DNA of 64,000 bases from Callaeas wilsoni (Eukaryota > Chordata > Aves > Passeriformes > Callaeidae), in NCBI GenBank assembly GCA_013398955.1, contig VWPU01014915.1, forward strand, positions 471,371 through 535,370, read 5' to 3'. The notes beneath the pieces are model-generated. The model had not been told where the DNA came from, searched no databases, and was given only the letters and a program-made list of their open reading frames with translations. Below, piece by piece: positions 21,731-35,219 of this stretch. The position numbers and the translations under genes are program-made. Position 1 is the stretch's first letter, and each line of letters opens with the position of its first letter.

Positions 21731-24700
21731 AGCTATGGACAGAACAGGATGAGGCTGCTACAAGCCTCAGAAACATACCACCTTAGCTGAGAGACAGAAA
21801 TCACAGCTAGAAAGGTTAGATGGAGAAAGAAAACATATTTGTTATTCTGTTTCATGCTAGACAGTGTTTCTTCAGGGTTAATCATTCAGTCATGTTTGGT
21901 CAGAATATTCAAAACAGTACGTCCTTCATTTTGAACTTCCAGATTGGATGTCCCATAGTATGGAAATTAACCTATGATAACAAAAACCACCTCAGGTGAG
22001 CAATTTCTTTTGCCCAATAATTCCAATAGGGATTTGGAGTTTTGGTTTGCCATGTTTTGTTTTCTCAAGCGCTAGAAAGGGCAGCCTGTCTATAAAATTA
22101 TCTGTGGGACTGGTACATTATGGGGGAGTGATAGGGAAGAAGATGACTTAGATGAGTCTGCAGAAGGAATAAAAGATGCTCAGTGAACTGTAACAGCCCT
22201 TCATCACTTGCCCACATCTCAATTGTAATAGCTGATGCACTTAAAAAGTTCATTCTCCTTCTAGAGATAGAATGTGCAAAAGACTGTGTACTAAGTAGTC
22301 CAAAGTAACAAATGCCAGCTCACAATCTCAGGGCTGGTTCAGCCTATTACATAAAATTTTGTATCACATAGGCAAAAGAGTGAGATGGAAAAAAAAAACA
22401 AACCTGCAAAACAGATTGCTGAAATTGAAAGATGTGCAATAAACAGACTATCAGGCTTCTTGTCAGAACACCACATAGTACTGGAATAAAATGAGATACC
22501 TCTGGAAGGTACACTTATTCTAATATTTCTGAAAAGTCTTAGATTTACTGATGTTTGTGAGAGTGGAATGTCACTTTTCAGGCAGTGTTAATTGGACAGT
22601 GATCAAAAGGGTGCTGATGTCTCAATTTCATTTCTACTTTTTCCAGATCACCATATCCTATGATTTTAGGGTTGGACATATCTGTATTTGAACTTTCCTC
22701 ACCATATCATATCAGGCAGCCTGAGTGGACTAGGCTAGCCAAATAAAACATTTGATGAGATTTAGCTGATTTTTGCACAATGCCACCTGTTGGAACCAGA
22801 TTCCCGTTATTACCCTTCCTTCCTGATTTGTTTTCTTTCTTCATCTTATTTCTCCACTTTTCTATCAAACTAATCGTATCTTCTAGGTAAAAATTCTGGT
22901 TTAGCTTGCCTAGGAAACTGTACTTCTTGTAATATTTTCGAGAACTACGTTGTCTTAAGCATTCTGATCCTGCCACAGTTTTGGCAAATGTTAGAGTAGC
23001 TCATAGGACTGTCTATGAGGCCCCCAGTGACACTATTATAAACAAATCCCAAAGGCTGGTCACAGTTTTCAATAGAAATGACTAATCCAAGAGTGGCAAC
23101 CAAATCATCAAGCTTTCTGCCATGGTATCATGTACAATGCCATCTGACTCCTCAAAGCTCTCGCATTCACGCCCCTGTGTTGGCAGAACACCTCTGTTTC
23201 CTACTTGGACAATCTCCTGGTACCTCTCTCCTTTCCTTCACAGGCTGCCCAGCTGGTAAATGCCCATATTGCCCATTTCCTCACACTGGTTATCTTTGGA
23301 TAGTCCAGCTGCCTTGGCTTCCTGGACACTTACCTTTCTGGGCTGCTGAGCTTCCACAGAGACCACCTTTTTGGATACATAGCATTCCAGCTGTCCGTCT
23401 CACAAGCCAAACTAAGAATTGAAAGGTACTACAGGAAACAGGATAATAATTTAGTTGGTGGACACAGCTAATACAGAGACAGGTGACTGCCCCATAAAAT
23501 AAGAAGGCAAGTGCCACAAAAATATTTTCCATGGCTTTCATTCCTTTCCCACTTTATATTTGGCTTTGTATATACGAACTTTCTGATGAGATTGATGTTC
23601 TGTTTACCAGCCTGGTAATAGTGTATTTATACTCAGATCACCCACAGAGACAACCTTATACATAAAGGAGAAAGAATCTGATGCATACATTAATTGAAAA
23701 AAAAACTTGCTAGAAAGGAATTTGGTTGAGCTTGCCCAGCAATGTGATGCATTATGACGTTCTTTTAATTTTACATGCAGAAGTTTGCTCTATTAACAAA
23801 TTTTTTTTACCTGAATTTAAATTAACTTATATCTAACAAGAAAAAAACCTTTGCAATATACTATTTACAAAATTAAAATAAATTTTCTTCTCACCTTCAT
23901 ATTCTATTTGCAATTTTGAATTGAAATATAACTCACTCATGCCTATTTTTGACACCTGTTCTAACAGAATAAGTAAAGGAGTAGATTATTAACCTCTGTT
24001 AGGTCCTGTATTGATCAGCTATGGGACACCTGACAGGCAGATTTCACAAAGAGTAGCTGATAGACAGAGAACTGAATCACTCCAAGGCAGGGACTCCAGT
24101 TTGGTGCCATGTTTGAACCTCCTGACACATGTCTTTGTTCTGATTCTCTTTTATTTCCCCCCAAGGTCTGCCAGTTCACTTCACTGTTCCATGAGCATGC
24201 TCTCACAGGCTTCTCATAACAAATCGAGCACATTTTCCCAGAAAATTCTATTTTTGCTTGTTTAGGCTCCAATTCCAGTCCCAGCCTGCCTTTCCCTCAT
24301 CTCTTACAGTCCCTCCAACCATTCCACTTGCAATCAACTTTTTATTTGTTCTTTTGCCAATCATTTCAGCCAATCTTACATTCTACATTCCTTTGCTTTC
24401 CTTCTGCTGAAATTATTCTCACTTTGAATTTAACCTCACTCCTCAGCCCATAGTTTTTCCACCTCTCTTTCCTAATTCCTTGGCTCAGTCCATATCTCTG
24501 TCTTTTTTGCTTCACCACATGCTTTAGCCCTTCACCCTTTTACATGCCATGCATCTTTATTTTTCATCCCTTTTCATTAGTCCTTTCTCCTATATTCTAG
24601 CCAGTCCTCATCTTCTTAGGGTCCAGCACTAACCTCATTAGTCATCTGCTGTGTTTCTCTGGGTATCTGATTCCAATCCAGATTCTCCCACTGTTCATTT

Positions 24701-25772
24701 TGCCTTTTTTGGCTTCCAGTTCTTCAGACAAGCAAGGGGTAAAACATCCTACAACTGCCTTTCTCTAACCAGTCGTTCCCCATATTCCTTTGGTCCTCTG
24801 GCTCAAGAAGTAGCCCTTAAAGGCCCAATGTGTTCTGTTCTGCTACCAGTTCCTAACATCAAATGCAAGTATTTGCAAACAATTCTGGCTGCATATCAGA
24901 GGAGTCATTTGCAGACCTGGAGGTCTTAGACTGTGCAGACTACAGTAAGTTTTCTGCTATAAACACTCAAAACTATGGTGTTCTGAACTGAGCTTGGCCT
25001 TTACTGTAGATCTCAAGGAAACCTTCAAAACAGGGCTACACAGAGTCATGATAAATACAGCTTGAAACCATAATCTGTCTTAGATTCACTGTCAGTTGCA
25101 TTTTCCAAAAATATGTCCTGCACATTAGTGCATAGTTGTTAGGATGGAAGGCAAGACAGAGGAATGAGAGCGATAAGGACAGACTGAAAACTATATTTCA
25201 TGTTTACATAGTTAAATCTCTTCCTCAGTTGAAAAAAAACGAAGTGAACTATGGGAAAAGCATCCTTACAGCAAACAAAAATACATATTCTGCATCCAAT
25301 ATTTCTTGCAGCAACAGTTAGTCTAACACTGAAGAAATGGCATTTTTCTCTATCCAATTTCTATGCAATCCAGATTCTTGTCACATTTCCTAGGAGAAAG
25401 CACCAATATTTTCACATGATTAACCACACTCTTTTTTATAGCAAGAATGACAGAAAGTTGTATTAGCTTTGTGAAGGTGGATTTTCACTTATTTGGGTTG
25501 TATCTTATTTTTTTATGTGTTACTTTTAGTAGTATCTGCATTCAAATAATCTATTTAGAACAGCTGAATTAATTAAAACACACTAACAATAAAAAGTAAC
25601 CTCTCAAACCCCCATGGAACTTGTGCAAAATTACAACAATTCAATTCAATTTATTTGCAAGTATCAGTAGTCAGGTGCCTTACAGTTCAACTGTGGTTCC
25701 TTCAAACATTTGTCAGATATACTGGAGCTGTCTACCTGATTTCAGAACATTTATTTCAGAGTTCACAAATAC
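21731..25772. other. Unique stretch with a long pyrimidine-biased segment
   Basis: From about 24,150 to 24,800 the plus strand is strongly C/T-biased without a clear repeat unit. A lysine/arginine-rich minus-strand frame at 22,976-22,707 is open for 89 codons but has a weak acceptor and an ordinary donor (GGGTAATA), so I do not call it a gene. No transposon is recognised. Confidence 0.45.
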
Positions 25773-25853
25773 TCTGTGTGTGTGTGTTTGTTTGTTTATA
25801 TATGTATATACACACACATGAAATTCATGCATATATATACACATGAATTTCAT
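25773..25853. repeat. Compound TG/TTTG/TA/CA microsatellite ending in a palindrome
   Basis: (TG)n passes into TTTG units, then TATATATGTATATA and (CA)n. At 25,818-25,853 a 36-bp near-palindrome follows, with perfect 12-bp arms ATGAAATTCATG and CATGAATTTCAT around an alternating AT centre. It could extrude as a cruciform. Confidence 0.85.
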
Positions 25854-26339
25854 TAAATCTTCTCTTCTTGTCTCTTGACTGATTTTTTTTTAAAAAAAAC
25901 AACATGTAATCACTTAAAAAATATGGTACTGCTTATTTTAGCTGTTCTTTTCACTTTCACAGTGTCAGCAACACAAGCTAATCTCCAGATGGGTAATTGA
26001 TAAAAGATATTTCCTAATGATGAGATGTTTGAAGACATTACTGCAGTGTTGTGTAGAGGCCTAGACATTGTGGTTTTTTCATAAAGGTTAAATACTCCTC
26101 ACCACAAGCACTTGTTTAGAGCTGTGTACATTTTATTTTATACATATATTTGAAAGCCTGAGGGATGTGAGAAACAGTTAACTTGGAAAGTCTGGAGAGA
26201 TTTCTGTCATCCAGGAGTCTGACATCTTTAATCCTTACCTGTTGTCACAGTCCAAGGGGACATTCTGAAATCAGAGTGGCAAACATCGATAATCAACTCT
26301 TCAAGAATATATCACTAATAAAGTAAGGACAACAAAAGG
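25854..26339. other. Unique AT-rich non-coding stretch
   Basis: Nothing recognised beyond short A and T runs. Confidence 0.5.
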
Positions 26340-26440
26340 TACTACTACTCAGGATCAGAGACGATGTCTGTCTAATCCAGCAGTATACTGTTACTGGCAC
26401 TAGATAAGACTGCACATGAGGGACACATAAAATTATATGC
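26340..26440 (-). mobile_element. Ancient L3/CR1-type LINE 3' fragment
   Basis: The plus strand reads GGATCAGAGACGATGTCTGT then CTAATCCAGCAGTATACTGT and TACTGGCA. This is a decayed reverse complement of the well-known 3' end of the amniote L3/CR1-like family (GGACCTTGGTCTGACCCAGTATGG type). The copy is short and diverged, so the limits are approximate. The same ancient family appears at 53,080-53,545 on the other strand. Confidence 0.6.
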
Positions 26441-28375
26441 TCTCACTATCAGCATAACTTTCTCACAAAATTGTGGATGTCTTGTGACTGTCTTCTGCTC
26501 TTCAGTGTGGGGCTTTAGTTTCCTTTTGACACTTTTTAAAAAAATTAAGATAAAAGACTAATACTTTCAAACAGTAACTCACATTCAGTGGCCACATCTA
26601 TAAAATAAGCACAAACGTTAAAGGAAAGGAAAGGCAGATTGTATTTACAGATTCTAAAGGTATTATGCAAGAGGGAAAAGATGAATGTGCTACCTCCCCT
26701 CTGCCTGACATTGGAAGCCATAGATTTGCAGATTAGTAGATTTTGCTTCAGGAGACTATGCTGATTGCACTTTTCCCTTCTCCCCCACCTTATACATAGC
26801 AGTTTTGAGATGAAGAGAACTCTGCATCATGCACCTGGGAATAGCATCTTTCAGTGGAAGCACTCCTCTCTCACTGACATCATCCAAGTGCAGGAGGCAT
26901 GAAGGAGGCGAGTCTTTTACCAACCTTTTCAGCAAAGGACAGTTTCAGCTTGGGTGAACATTTTGTAGGTCTCTCATTACTGATATTAAAAGCTCCTTCT
27001 GCAAGTCTTTCATTATCTTATAGTAATTCAGAGGCAATTATAAAATCTACTAGTCAAGATTTGAATGAAAAAACCCTTAAACCCCAATACCAAGAAAAAT
27101 TAGGAATAAATTATGTATAGCTTCTGTCAAAGCCACATCACCTCTGATCCAAAACCAAAGCTGTCCCAGGACAGCTTTTCTTTTAAGCTGTGGTGAGTAA
27201 TGTGTGAGGCAGGCAGGGGCACAGTGGAGTGGTAATCAGAGCAGAGGTGAGTGTGGCTGCAGTGTAGTACAGCAGGGCCCAACCCTAATGATGCTGCAGC
27301 CAGCTTCAATTGCAGTGCTGTTATGAAATCAGTGTCTTGTCCACCACTAGGAGATCACCAGTCTGGTAACAGTAGGGTTTAACTTCTTAGATAGGCTTTC
27401 TGACTTCATAGCCTCCTATCTTGATTATCACTTTTTATTGATGACTCATCCCATGAGTTGGATCCCAATTTTCAGGCACTGATTTTGAAATTCCTAGTGA
27501 CATCAGTAGTCGAATGGAAGTTAATAGAAAGAATTCAGTTGGACAAACATTCAATGAAATATGTGTTGCGGGAAGGACTGGCATCAGCATAGATTTAAAT
27601 TACTTTAATAAAAATGTATTGGAATATTTTATGTAGAAGTCTGTATACTCCATGGAGATTTAGGAATTTTATCTACTCTTTGTCCCCTCCAACTGTTTTG
27701 CTTATACATAACTCTTCAGCATCATATGACATGCACAAATTCACACTGCAGCTTTAATCTCACTTGTGTGTTTATTTTAGATCTGGTTCAGCTGTATCTC
27801 TGAATAGATCCCAGACTGGATGGAAATATATATATTGTAGCAGTATTTTCAGTATACACACACACACACCTGTTTTCTGCTGAGACTGAGTGGAGCAACA
27901 GGAGACATTCTCTCCCAGGGGAATTCTCAGTCGATGACTTGCAGCTGAATTACAACACTTACAACAACAACAACAGATTGTGATACAAAGTGGATGCCTC
28001 CAAATTTGTCCCTGTAACATGCTTTTTTTTTTTTTGTCTTCTGTTTTTCTGTTCCCTTTTATTTTACATCTTAGATGACATATTTTGTAGCAGTTTCATT
28101 AAAAGCCACAGTTTCACCTTTTCTTATTGTGTCTTTCATACAAACATCTCCATTTGCTTGAAATCGCTATCACAATGCTCTTTTTATAAAAAAGATTTTT
28201 AGGTAACCATGTACTGTGCCTCGTGGTTACTGTTATTACATTAGACATGCATACCACGTCCGTTTTCCACTATAAATCAATATGTTAAAGAAGGCATTAT
28301 ATTTTCTCCCAAAGCTAAATTCAGAGTTAATGGTCCCAATCAACACTGAGTGATTAAAGTAATCCTTAAGTAGAC

Positions 28376-28376
<1 letters not shown>
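26441..28376. other. Unique non-coding stretch
   Basis: Contains a short (CA)n run near 27,853-27,869 and an ACA run near 27,960-27,975. No gene or transposon is recognised. Confidence 0.5.
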
Positions 28377-28413
<37 letters not shown>

Positions 28414-28435
28414 TAATAATAATAATAATAATAAT
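28377..28435 (+). repeat. TAA trinucleotide microsatellite
   Basis: About 59 bp of TAA units with a single interruption (AATTAAT near 28,412). Likely length-variable. Confidence 0.97.
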
Positions 28436-28887
28436 GCAATAAGAAAATAATACAATAGCTCCTAGATTTGGAACTGAGACCATCCCCCGTACCTTTGTCT
28501 ATGTACTTGCACTTATCAGGAAATTTTCATACTAAGTGCTAACACCTGTACAGAAGGAATTTTGACAGTAAAGGTTTCTCAGGCTCAGAAAGGAATTGAT
28601 CAAACCAGAATGAGAATCAGAGCTCTGCATTCCTTTTCTGAATAGCCAGTATTTCAGTGATTTTGATGTTCAACTGAAAGATGTTCTAATCTTTGGTCCT
28701 TCAGCTTAGACTAAGATCCAAAGGAGCCTCCTTGAAGCTGTTAATCAGGTACAGTTCTTTGCTTTTAAAAGTTCTGATTTCACTCTAACTCTGAAAATGA
28801 AGGTTTTGAGAGGAAAAAAAAGGAAGGAAGAGCTAATTTTTTTACATTGCTGTGCAATGTGAGGTGGTTAGTTAGAAATGCAGGAGA
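28436..28887. other. Short unique stretch before the SINE
   Basis: No gene seen. The words near 28,575 (TTTCTCAGGCTCAGAAAGGA) faintly recall the MIR core but do not extend far enough to call. Confidence 0.4.
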
Positions 28888-29029
28888 GGTGGTGATTAGC
28901 TCCGTTGGACGAGCATGGTGCTAATAATGCCAACGCCATGGGTTCAATCCCTGTACAGGCCGCTTCAGAGTTGGACTCAATTATCCTTGTGGGTCCCTTC
29001 CAACTCAGAAGATTCTGTGATTCCATGAC
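28888..29029 (+). mobile_element. tRNA-Ile-headed SINE with CR1 tail (TguSINE1-like)
   Basis: The head at about 28,891-28,961 is tRNA-Ile-like: an A box (TAGCTCCGTTGG, 28,897-28,908), an anticodon loop CTAATAA carrying AAT (28,923-28,925), and a B box (GGTTCAATCC, 28,941-28,950). The tail carries GGGTCCCTTCCAACTC and ends ATTCTGTGATTCC, the CR1 3' signature that lets CR1 machinery copy it. This architecture is known for TguSINE1 of passerine birds. The D arm is shortened and the acceptor stem no longer pairs, so it is not a working tRNA gene. Confidence 0.88.
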
Positions 29030-32000
29030 AGTGCCTCATGGGTAGAATGACCACCAAAGTACGTTCCATTTGGAAGAATGTAATGGGATTGAATCTGTTT
29101 TCAAAACCCAGTGCTAAAAAATTAACTAATTCTTGTTAACCTGTGCTGCATGGCCAAATTTCACCTTGAGATACTCCAGTGCAGATGAATTGAATGCAGA
29201 TAAGTTACATTAATATCATTAAGTAAAGGCTTGACATACGCAATAAAATTCTATATGAAGAAAGATCCACTACACTGTACAGTTACTTGATTTAATGAGG
29301 CTTTTATTATGTCAATCCCACGGAATAATGCAGTAATTTTCCTGTTGCATCAATATTTCTTTACAAGTTTAATTGATAATGATATAAATCTTCCAAAAGT
29401 TACTAGAAATAAATAATAATTAGAATACTTTTCCCCAGTATAAGGGAGCTCATCATCCTCTCTCCTTTTACAGGGTCAGAGTTGTGCAAGTAGTACCCTA
29501 GAAAATGTTATTGAAATGTAATAAATATTGCTCCATCAATATCTAAAAGCATTCTTCAGTTTTGCTTTTTTTTACCAATTACTGTCATAACAGAAATATT
29601 GCTAAAACATGATTTTCTAAGTACTTCATTGGAGTGATTATTGCAGAAAGTAGAGATCTTCAAACCCATCCAAATTCATCTCAATAAAAACATAAACAGA
29701 AGCTTGTTAAATGCCTATTTTGTATCACACTGTGGCACACTTCTGAATGAGAAAGATTTTTGCTGTTTTTTTCCCTTCACTAAGTCTGATATCCTAAATA
29801 CCAAACTGGATATGCAACCTTTGTAGATACAACACCTTGCTCTTTCATGATCTTATTTCTGACTTTTGCAAGATATTGATTTCATGTCATAATGCAATGA
29901 TGAGCTCCTTCTCTAGGTGGCTGGATGTACTAGAAAACGGTCTAGTGTTTATGCAATAGCTTCTTTTTTCCTGGCCTGAAAATTGTATTTATGTCTGCAC
30001 AATAAAATCAACTCTATTCCTTTATCTCTCCCTCTTGTTACTGTGGATACGGCAAGAGTAGGATTGTGCATTCTCATTTGAAGTTGTAACCAACACAACA
30101 AAGTCAATAACATTTTGCACCTCTGCTTTTCCATGCTTTCTTCAGTCACACCTTGGCATCCCTGCACATTGTGAAGATCAAGTGCAGGCTTTACAGGACT
30201 AAACATTTAATAGCTTACAGAAGAGGTGTAATAAGGTAGCAGACCCAGAGTAGAGGAAAATTAAATACTCTTGAGTTATTTTATTAAAATTTCAGTTCTT
30301 CAGAGTTTATAGTAGTAGGCAGGGATGGAATTTTAAAAATACAATTTTAGAGTACTTTTATTGAGTTCGTTGCTTGACTACTGAAAGCTGTAATAGTCAC
30401 AATAAAATCGTGGGATGCGGTGCCAGTATAGCATATTCTATGACAGCATAATAACTTACGTTTTAAAAATAAACTCTACTAGAATCAGGCGGATCAATCC
30501 AGTCCTGCCTAATAACACTGCAAGCTCTGCATGTGTCCAGTAATTTTTTAAATGTGCATTTAATAAGTATCATATTTTATGATGAAGTGGAATATTTTAT
30601 TCATTGGATCTCAATTCTACAGAATCATATGGGAAGGCACTGACTGATTCCTTAAGCAGAAAGAAACTACTTAATAAAATTCAGCCTATGTTCTTTAGCT
30701 AAGTACATGACAAACAATGTTTTCCTCCCTAAAGTTCTCTTCACTTTAGGATGCTGTGAAATAACTCATGGAAGTCTTTGACAGCTGGAAGTTCAAAACC
30801 TCACAGAAGGTGCCGAATGAATTGTTGGAGTCAGTTTCTTGACTGTACAATGCAGGTGGCAGGACCTTGTTCTTTTCTGTCTCTATCACAGGGAAGAACA
30901 CGATTTCAGCATTTTATAATTTAATTGTAACCCTTCCTTTGAAGGTGATGGATTTGTGGAAGTTGGTTTTTAAACACTTATTTAGACAGAAACTGGTCCC
31001 CTTCAGACACAAAGAATTCTTGCATTTCAGGAGAAAAGGTCAAAGAGGACATGAGTAATTAGATGGGAAAATCAAGATTAATGAGTATGACAAAATCCTT
31101 CCTGATCCATAAGGCTTGTGTTTGCTTCCTACTAGCTTTCTCTAAGAAAGACTCTTCTTGTCCTCACCAACCATCAAAAGATATTGCTTGAAATCTGCAT
31201 GCTTTTCATGACTTAATAAGGTAGGGGAGATGGGTGCAGAAAAAAATGTACTTATTTTATCTTTCTAAAGTGTTTGAAAATTCTCAAATTTTCCAGAATA
31301 TTTACAGAATCATGCAAGGAAAGAAGTATGCTTTACATCAGTAAGTTTTCCTTGGACTTAGATCAAAGTTTGAATTTGAGTGCGTTAAAATATGCATTGT
31401 TTGAATGTACAAGGCTTGCTACAACAGCTGCTCTTGACCACTCTTGTTCTCAAAAGCCACACTTGGAAGATTTGGCAGTTTAAATATTTCACTTTTTCTC
31501 TACGACATTGATAAGGAGAATGAGTGGCAGTGGGCCAGGACAAATAACCTGCATTAGCTCATAAGGAAGAAAATTTTCATTTGGTTCAGAAGGTTTTCCA
31601 TTAGCCATAGTGTTTGACACATGTAACTTAGCCTGTCTTTAGTTCATTTAGTACATACCACATCAGTTTTGCATAGCCTTATTTTTAAACATTAATCATA
31701 TTGTTCCAAAGCCACATATTTCTCAGGAAAATATTTTATCAATGCAATTTCTTTTTTGGTCAGTTTAGGTTTTAAGTTCAATTATTAAATAAACTTGAAT
31801 AGATTTAATTGACATTTAATTGTCATCATTGTAGCACATTTTGTATTTAGGTAAGGGAATTCTGTACAACCCAACAGGACACTCTATCCAGGTGTGATGT
31901 CAGAGATACTGTGTGCCGGTTTGGACACCCTAAGACACACTGACCTGTTGATATTTTCATCTTGCATTTTTTCCCTGATCAATATTCAAAAAATATTTTT

Positions 32001-34825
32001 TTCAATCTTCTCAACATGTTCTTTCATCCTAAAACTAGTTAAAAGGTAGAAAACAGTGACTAAGGGGGATCCGTCCTTAAGAAACTTTTTTAAAACTTCT
32101 GAATTATTTCCCCCCCCCCCCCACCATTTAGACATATTCCAGTTTGGTGTATATGTTTAATTTTCTCCACAGTTATGGCTGAATGGAAACATATTTTAAC
32201 TTTTCAGCAGTATGAATTTAATATTGGTAGCAGGAAGAATTGGGATAATTATTTATATGCAATTCTTTAGTTAAAGAGTCCAATTTTTGCAAATAAATAT
32301 AGCTGTGGCTCAGACCATTAGCTCATTATCATACTTCCTAAAAATTCTTTCTTCTCCAGCAACATTCAGGAAGTCTGTGCCAGACGATTCACTGTCCTAT
32401 AAACACCAAATATATTTTCATCTAAATAAAAGGAAAATAAAAAAAATTAAGAAAGAGAAAACCCCTCTTGATATGAACAGCAATTTTCTAAAGAAATTCC
32501 AAATAACAGCTGTCTAGCCAGACAATGGCTCGAAGTCTCACTTCAGCTCAGGATAACATCCACTGCTCTGATGCTCATCCAGTGGACATCCCGGATATCA
32601 GAAGCAGTTTTCTGCTGCTGGTCTGCTGCCCACCATACAGAGTGTTCAATTCTCCATTGGAGATCCTGAAGGAAAATTGAGTCCTTGGGCAGGTCCGAGC
32701 ATCTCTGTCTGAACTCTTCCGTCTGCTACAACTGAGCCTCTGCTTTCACTCAAATTCAAGTTCAAATGATTCTACTCATGAATTTAAGGGGCTCTTTCAT
32801 ACGACATTATATTCTTCACAGTACTCATGGCTTTATTATAAGCACAGTGATATCCAGCACTTACTTCTTCAAACCTACTTCCAGGTGAATGAATGAATCT
32901 CAGTAGACAGAACTGTTGGTAAACATAAATGCAATGTATGGTAGTAAAGTCAGCTAGAAGTGATCTTTGTGCCCTAGCAAGAGAACAGGATTAAACTCTT
33001 TTAAAACTAACTTTTTTTCTAGATTTCTTTCACCTGGAGAAAAACCTACATTTTGCATTCCTAAACTAGACTCAAAAGTTCTCTGGTGTCAGAAATTTAC
33101 TGGCCATGAGCATGTTTATAAATTATGATCAGACTCTTTTTTATATTTTACTCAGGCTATGGACAGACATACTTTTTCATGACAACTATTCATCTTGACA
33201 GTTTTATCCTACAGTCATACAAAGTAAAATGTATTGTCTTTCAGGGGAGAAATTAAAAAGCAAGTTCATGGGCTTATCACTTTAATTTTACTGAATACAT
33301 TAAGTTTCTAAACTCTCTAATATTCACTACAGAATGGAAGGGGCAGGAGGTCTCCCAGCTCATTTCATGCTTGTAAATCTTTGCCTATTTTTTTCTAAAC
33401 ATACTTGCAAAATCTAAATATTTACCTTGAACACATACATTCCAGTACATATATCAGTAATGTTATATATAAAGAAGTAATGTCCCCATACTAGTTTTAT
33501 CTAATATAGTCCAGTGGATTTTTATTTCTCTGAGGTACAGTTCTTATATGCTACCCTCCTATCAGTCTTTTATTTAGAACATAATTTTAAAAAAAAGTCA
33601 CAAATAATAGGAACATCTCAAGTGTCTACAGCTAATTATATCATCAGGATCTTAATATGAAAATAAACCCAAAACAAAAAAAATTAAGCTTATAATTTAA
33701 AACAACTAAATAGTCACAACATAAACACTGACACCTTCTCATTAATTTTTTTCTTAGACACTGACTAAGTCACACAGTAAAGGAAACCCTACTTTGATGA
33801 CATTACTTTAATTTCATTTATATAAACTAAATACACTCTTTTCAGACGCAATGTTAATAAAAGCATTTTTCCAGAGAAGTGCAATTTTAGCATCTAGTGT
33901 GAAAAGAATGTTATATTATATATTCCCACCATCATTGCAGCCTCCATCTACCCACTGTCTATAGTGTCTCTTGCTCCCACCCAAATACACTGCTCTAAAA
34001 CTAATACATGCAGGAAACGTATTTCCTCCACAGTGTGATGTACTGGATCTGTTTTCAACCTTAAACTTACACTGTGTTCTTGGCCAGCACTGTTAACTGT
34101 CCCCCCAATAAAATACAATACTAGTATTCAAAGTTTCCTAACGAGCAGAGAAAATGCTAAGCTATGGAAATATTTTTCACATGGAAGTGATTTTTAAATT
34201 TTTTTGTAGAGATAGCACATGTTATGTAAGGCCTCAGAATTTGTGACATCTGCTACTAATGCAGCATATGTTGTACTAGGGCTACTTGAGGAGATGTTAT
34301 ATTAGCATCATAATGTTTACTGATTAATAGCAATACATTATGCCTGCTTGCTTGCCCTTTCTTACCCTCACAGGAATTCCGTCAGAGATTTCTGCATTGA
34401 TTCTACTGCTACACAGTTACTGCACTAATTGGGCCATACTTAGCTGTTGTACCAGCTCCTGAAATGCCCTGCTGTATGACATCATTATTGTATGGTAGGT
34501 ACTACATGCCAGCTCTATGAAAATCTTGCAAAAACGTTTATTAATAAAACAACGTGCATGATACCACATACCAAGTTTAACAGAGCCTTACTATCCACCA
34601 AATGATATTTGTTTCCAGAATGATATTTTGACAAAACACCAAGAGATACTGCATTTGTTCACAACAGTGAGCTGCAGGAAGAAAAGCACCTAAGAAGAAA
34701 ATTCAGACGTATTGTGGGCAGCTTAAGAAGGAAAAAAAAAATCAAATGTCTCCACTTTGCCATGGAGCTTAGAGAATCAGCCATCTTGGCCCCTCTTCTC
34801 AGATAAAGCCATCCACCTCACCACA
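29030..34825. other. Long unique AT-rich non-coding stretch
   Basis: No transposon or gene is recognised. A 13-base C run lies at 32,110-32,122. Short frames such as 29,949-30,206 (minus) and 31,274-31,483 (plus) lack paired splice signals of useful quality. It is consistent with intron or intergenic DNA. Confidence 0.5.
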
Positions 34826-34992
34826 CAGTATATTTAGTATATTCACAGTATATTTCACAGTATATTCCAAGTTGGAAGGGTTCCACAAGGATCATCAAGT
34901 CCAGCTCTAAAGTGAATGGCCCATATGGGTATCAAACACACAACCCGGGTGTCATTAGCACCGTGTTCCCACCAATGGAGCTAACATCAGAC
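34826..34992 (-). mobile_element. tRNA-Ile-headed SINE with CR1 tail, second copy
   Basis: On the minus strand the head near 34,985 reads GTTAGCTCCATTGG (A box), then GGTGCTAATGACACCC around an AAT anticodon position, and a decayed B box (TTTGATACC, about 34,926-34,934). The tail has TTGTGGAACCCTTCCAACTT and continues into a stretched, degenerate run of ATACTGTGA units (34,826-34,868), a mutated form of the CR1 octamer ATTCTGTGA. It is the same family as 28,888-29,029 but in opposite orientation and more diverged in the tail. Confidence 0.82.
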
Positions 34993-35219
34993 CCAGACCC
35001 CATTCTCACCAAGGAAGCTACAGTGATTTCAATGATATGTGGTAGACAATGCCATTTAGCCACCAAACGGACCATCTTTGCCTGTAAAATGCCATATTTT
35101 CCTATTTCATGGTTTGCCCTTTTTCCCTTTCTCAGTTTTCCAGTTCCCCACCATTTCCTTATGAGTTTCCCTCCATTTTGGTACATTTGACAATATTTCT
35201 ACAGGTATAAAATCAAACA

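Noticed and set aside
21345..21776. 143-codon minus-strand open frame
   Set aside because: Hydrophobic/serine-rich without motif or good splice sites. It overlaps an enhancer-like block, so non-coding is more likely.
28560..28660. MIR SINE fragment
   Set aside because: Only a few words resemble the MIR core; similarity is not sustained.
28891..28961. Functional tRNA-Ile gene
   Set aside because: The A and B boxes and anticodon loop are present, but the D arm is shortened, the acceptor stem does not pair and a CR1 tail follows. It is a SINE head.
33330..33370. Another CR1 3' tip (CAGAATGGAAGGGGCAGGAGG)
   Set aside because: The resemblance covers too few bases and lacks the adjoining CR1 sequence.
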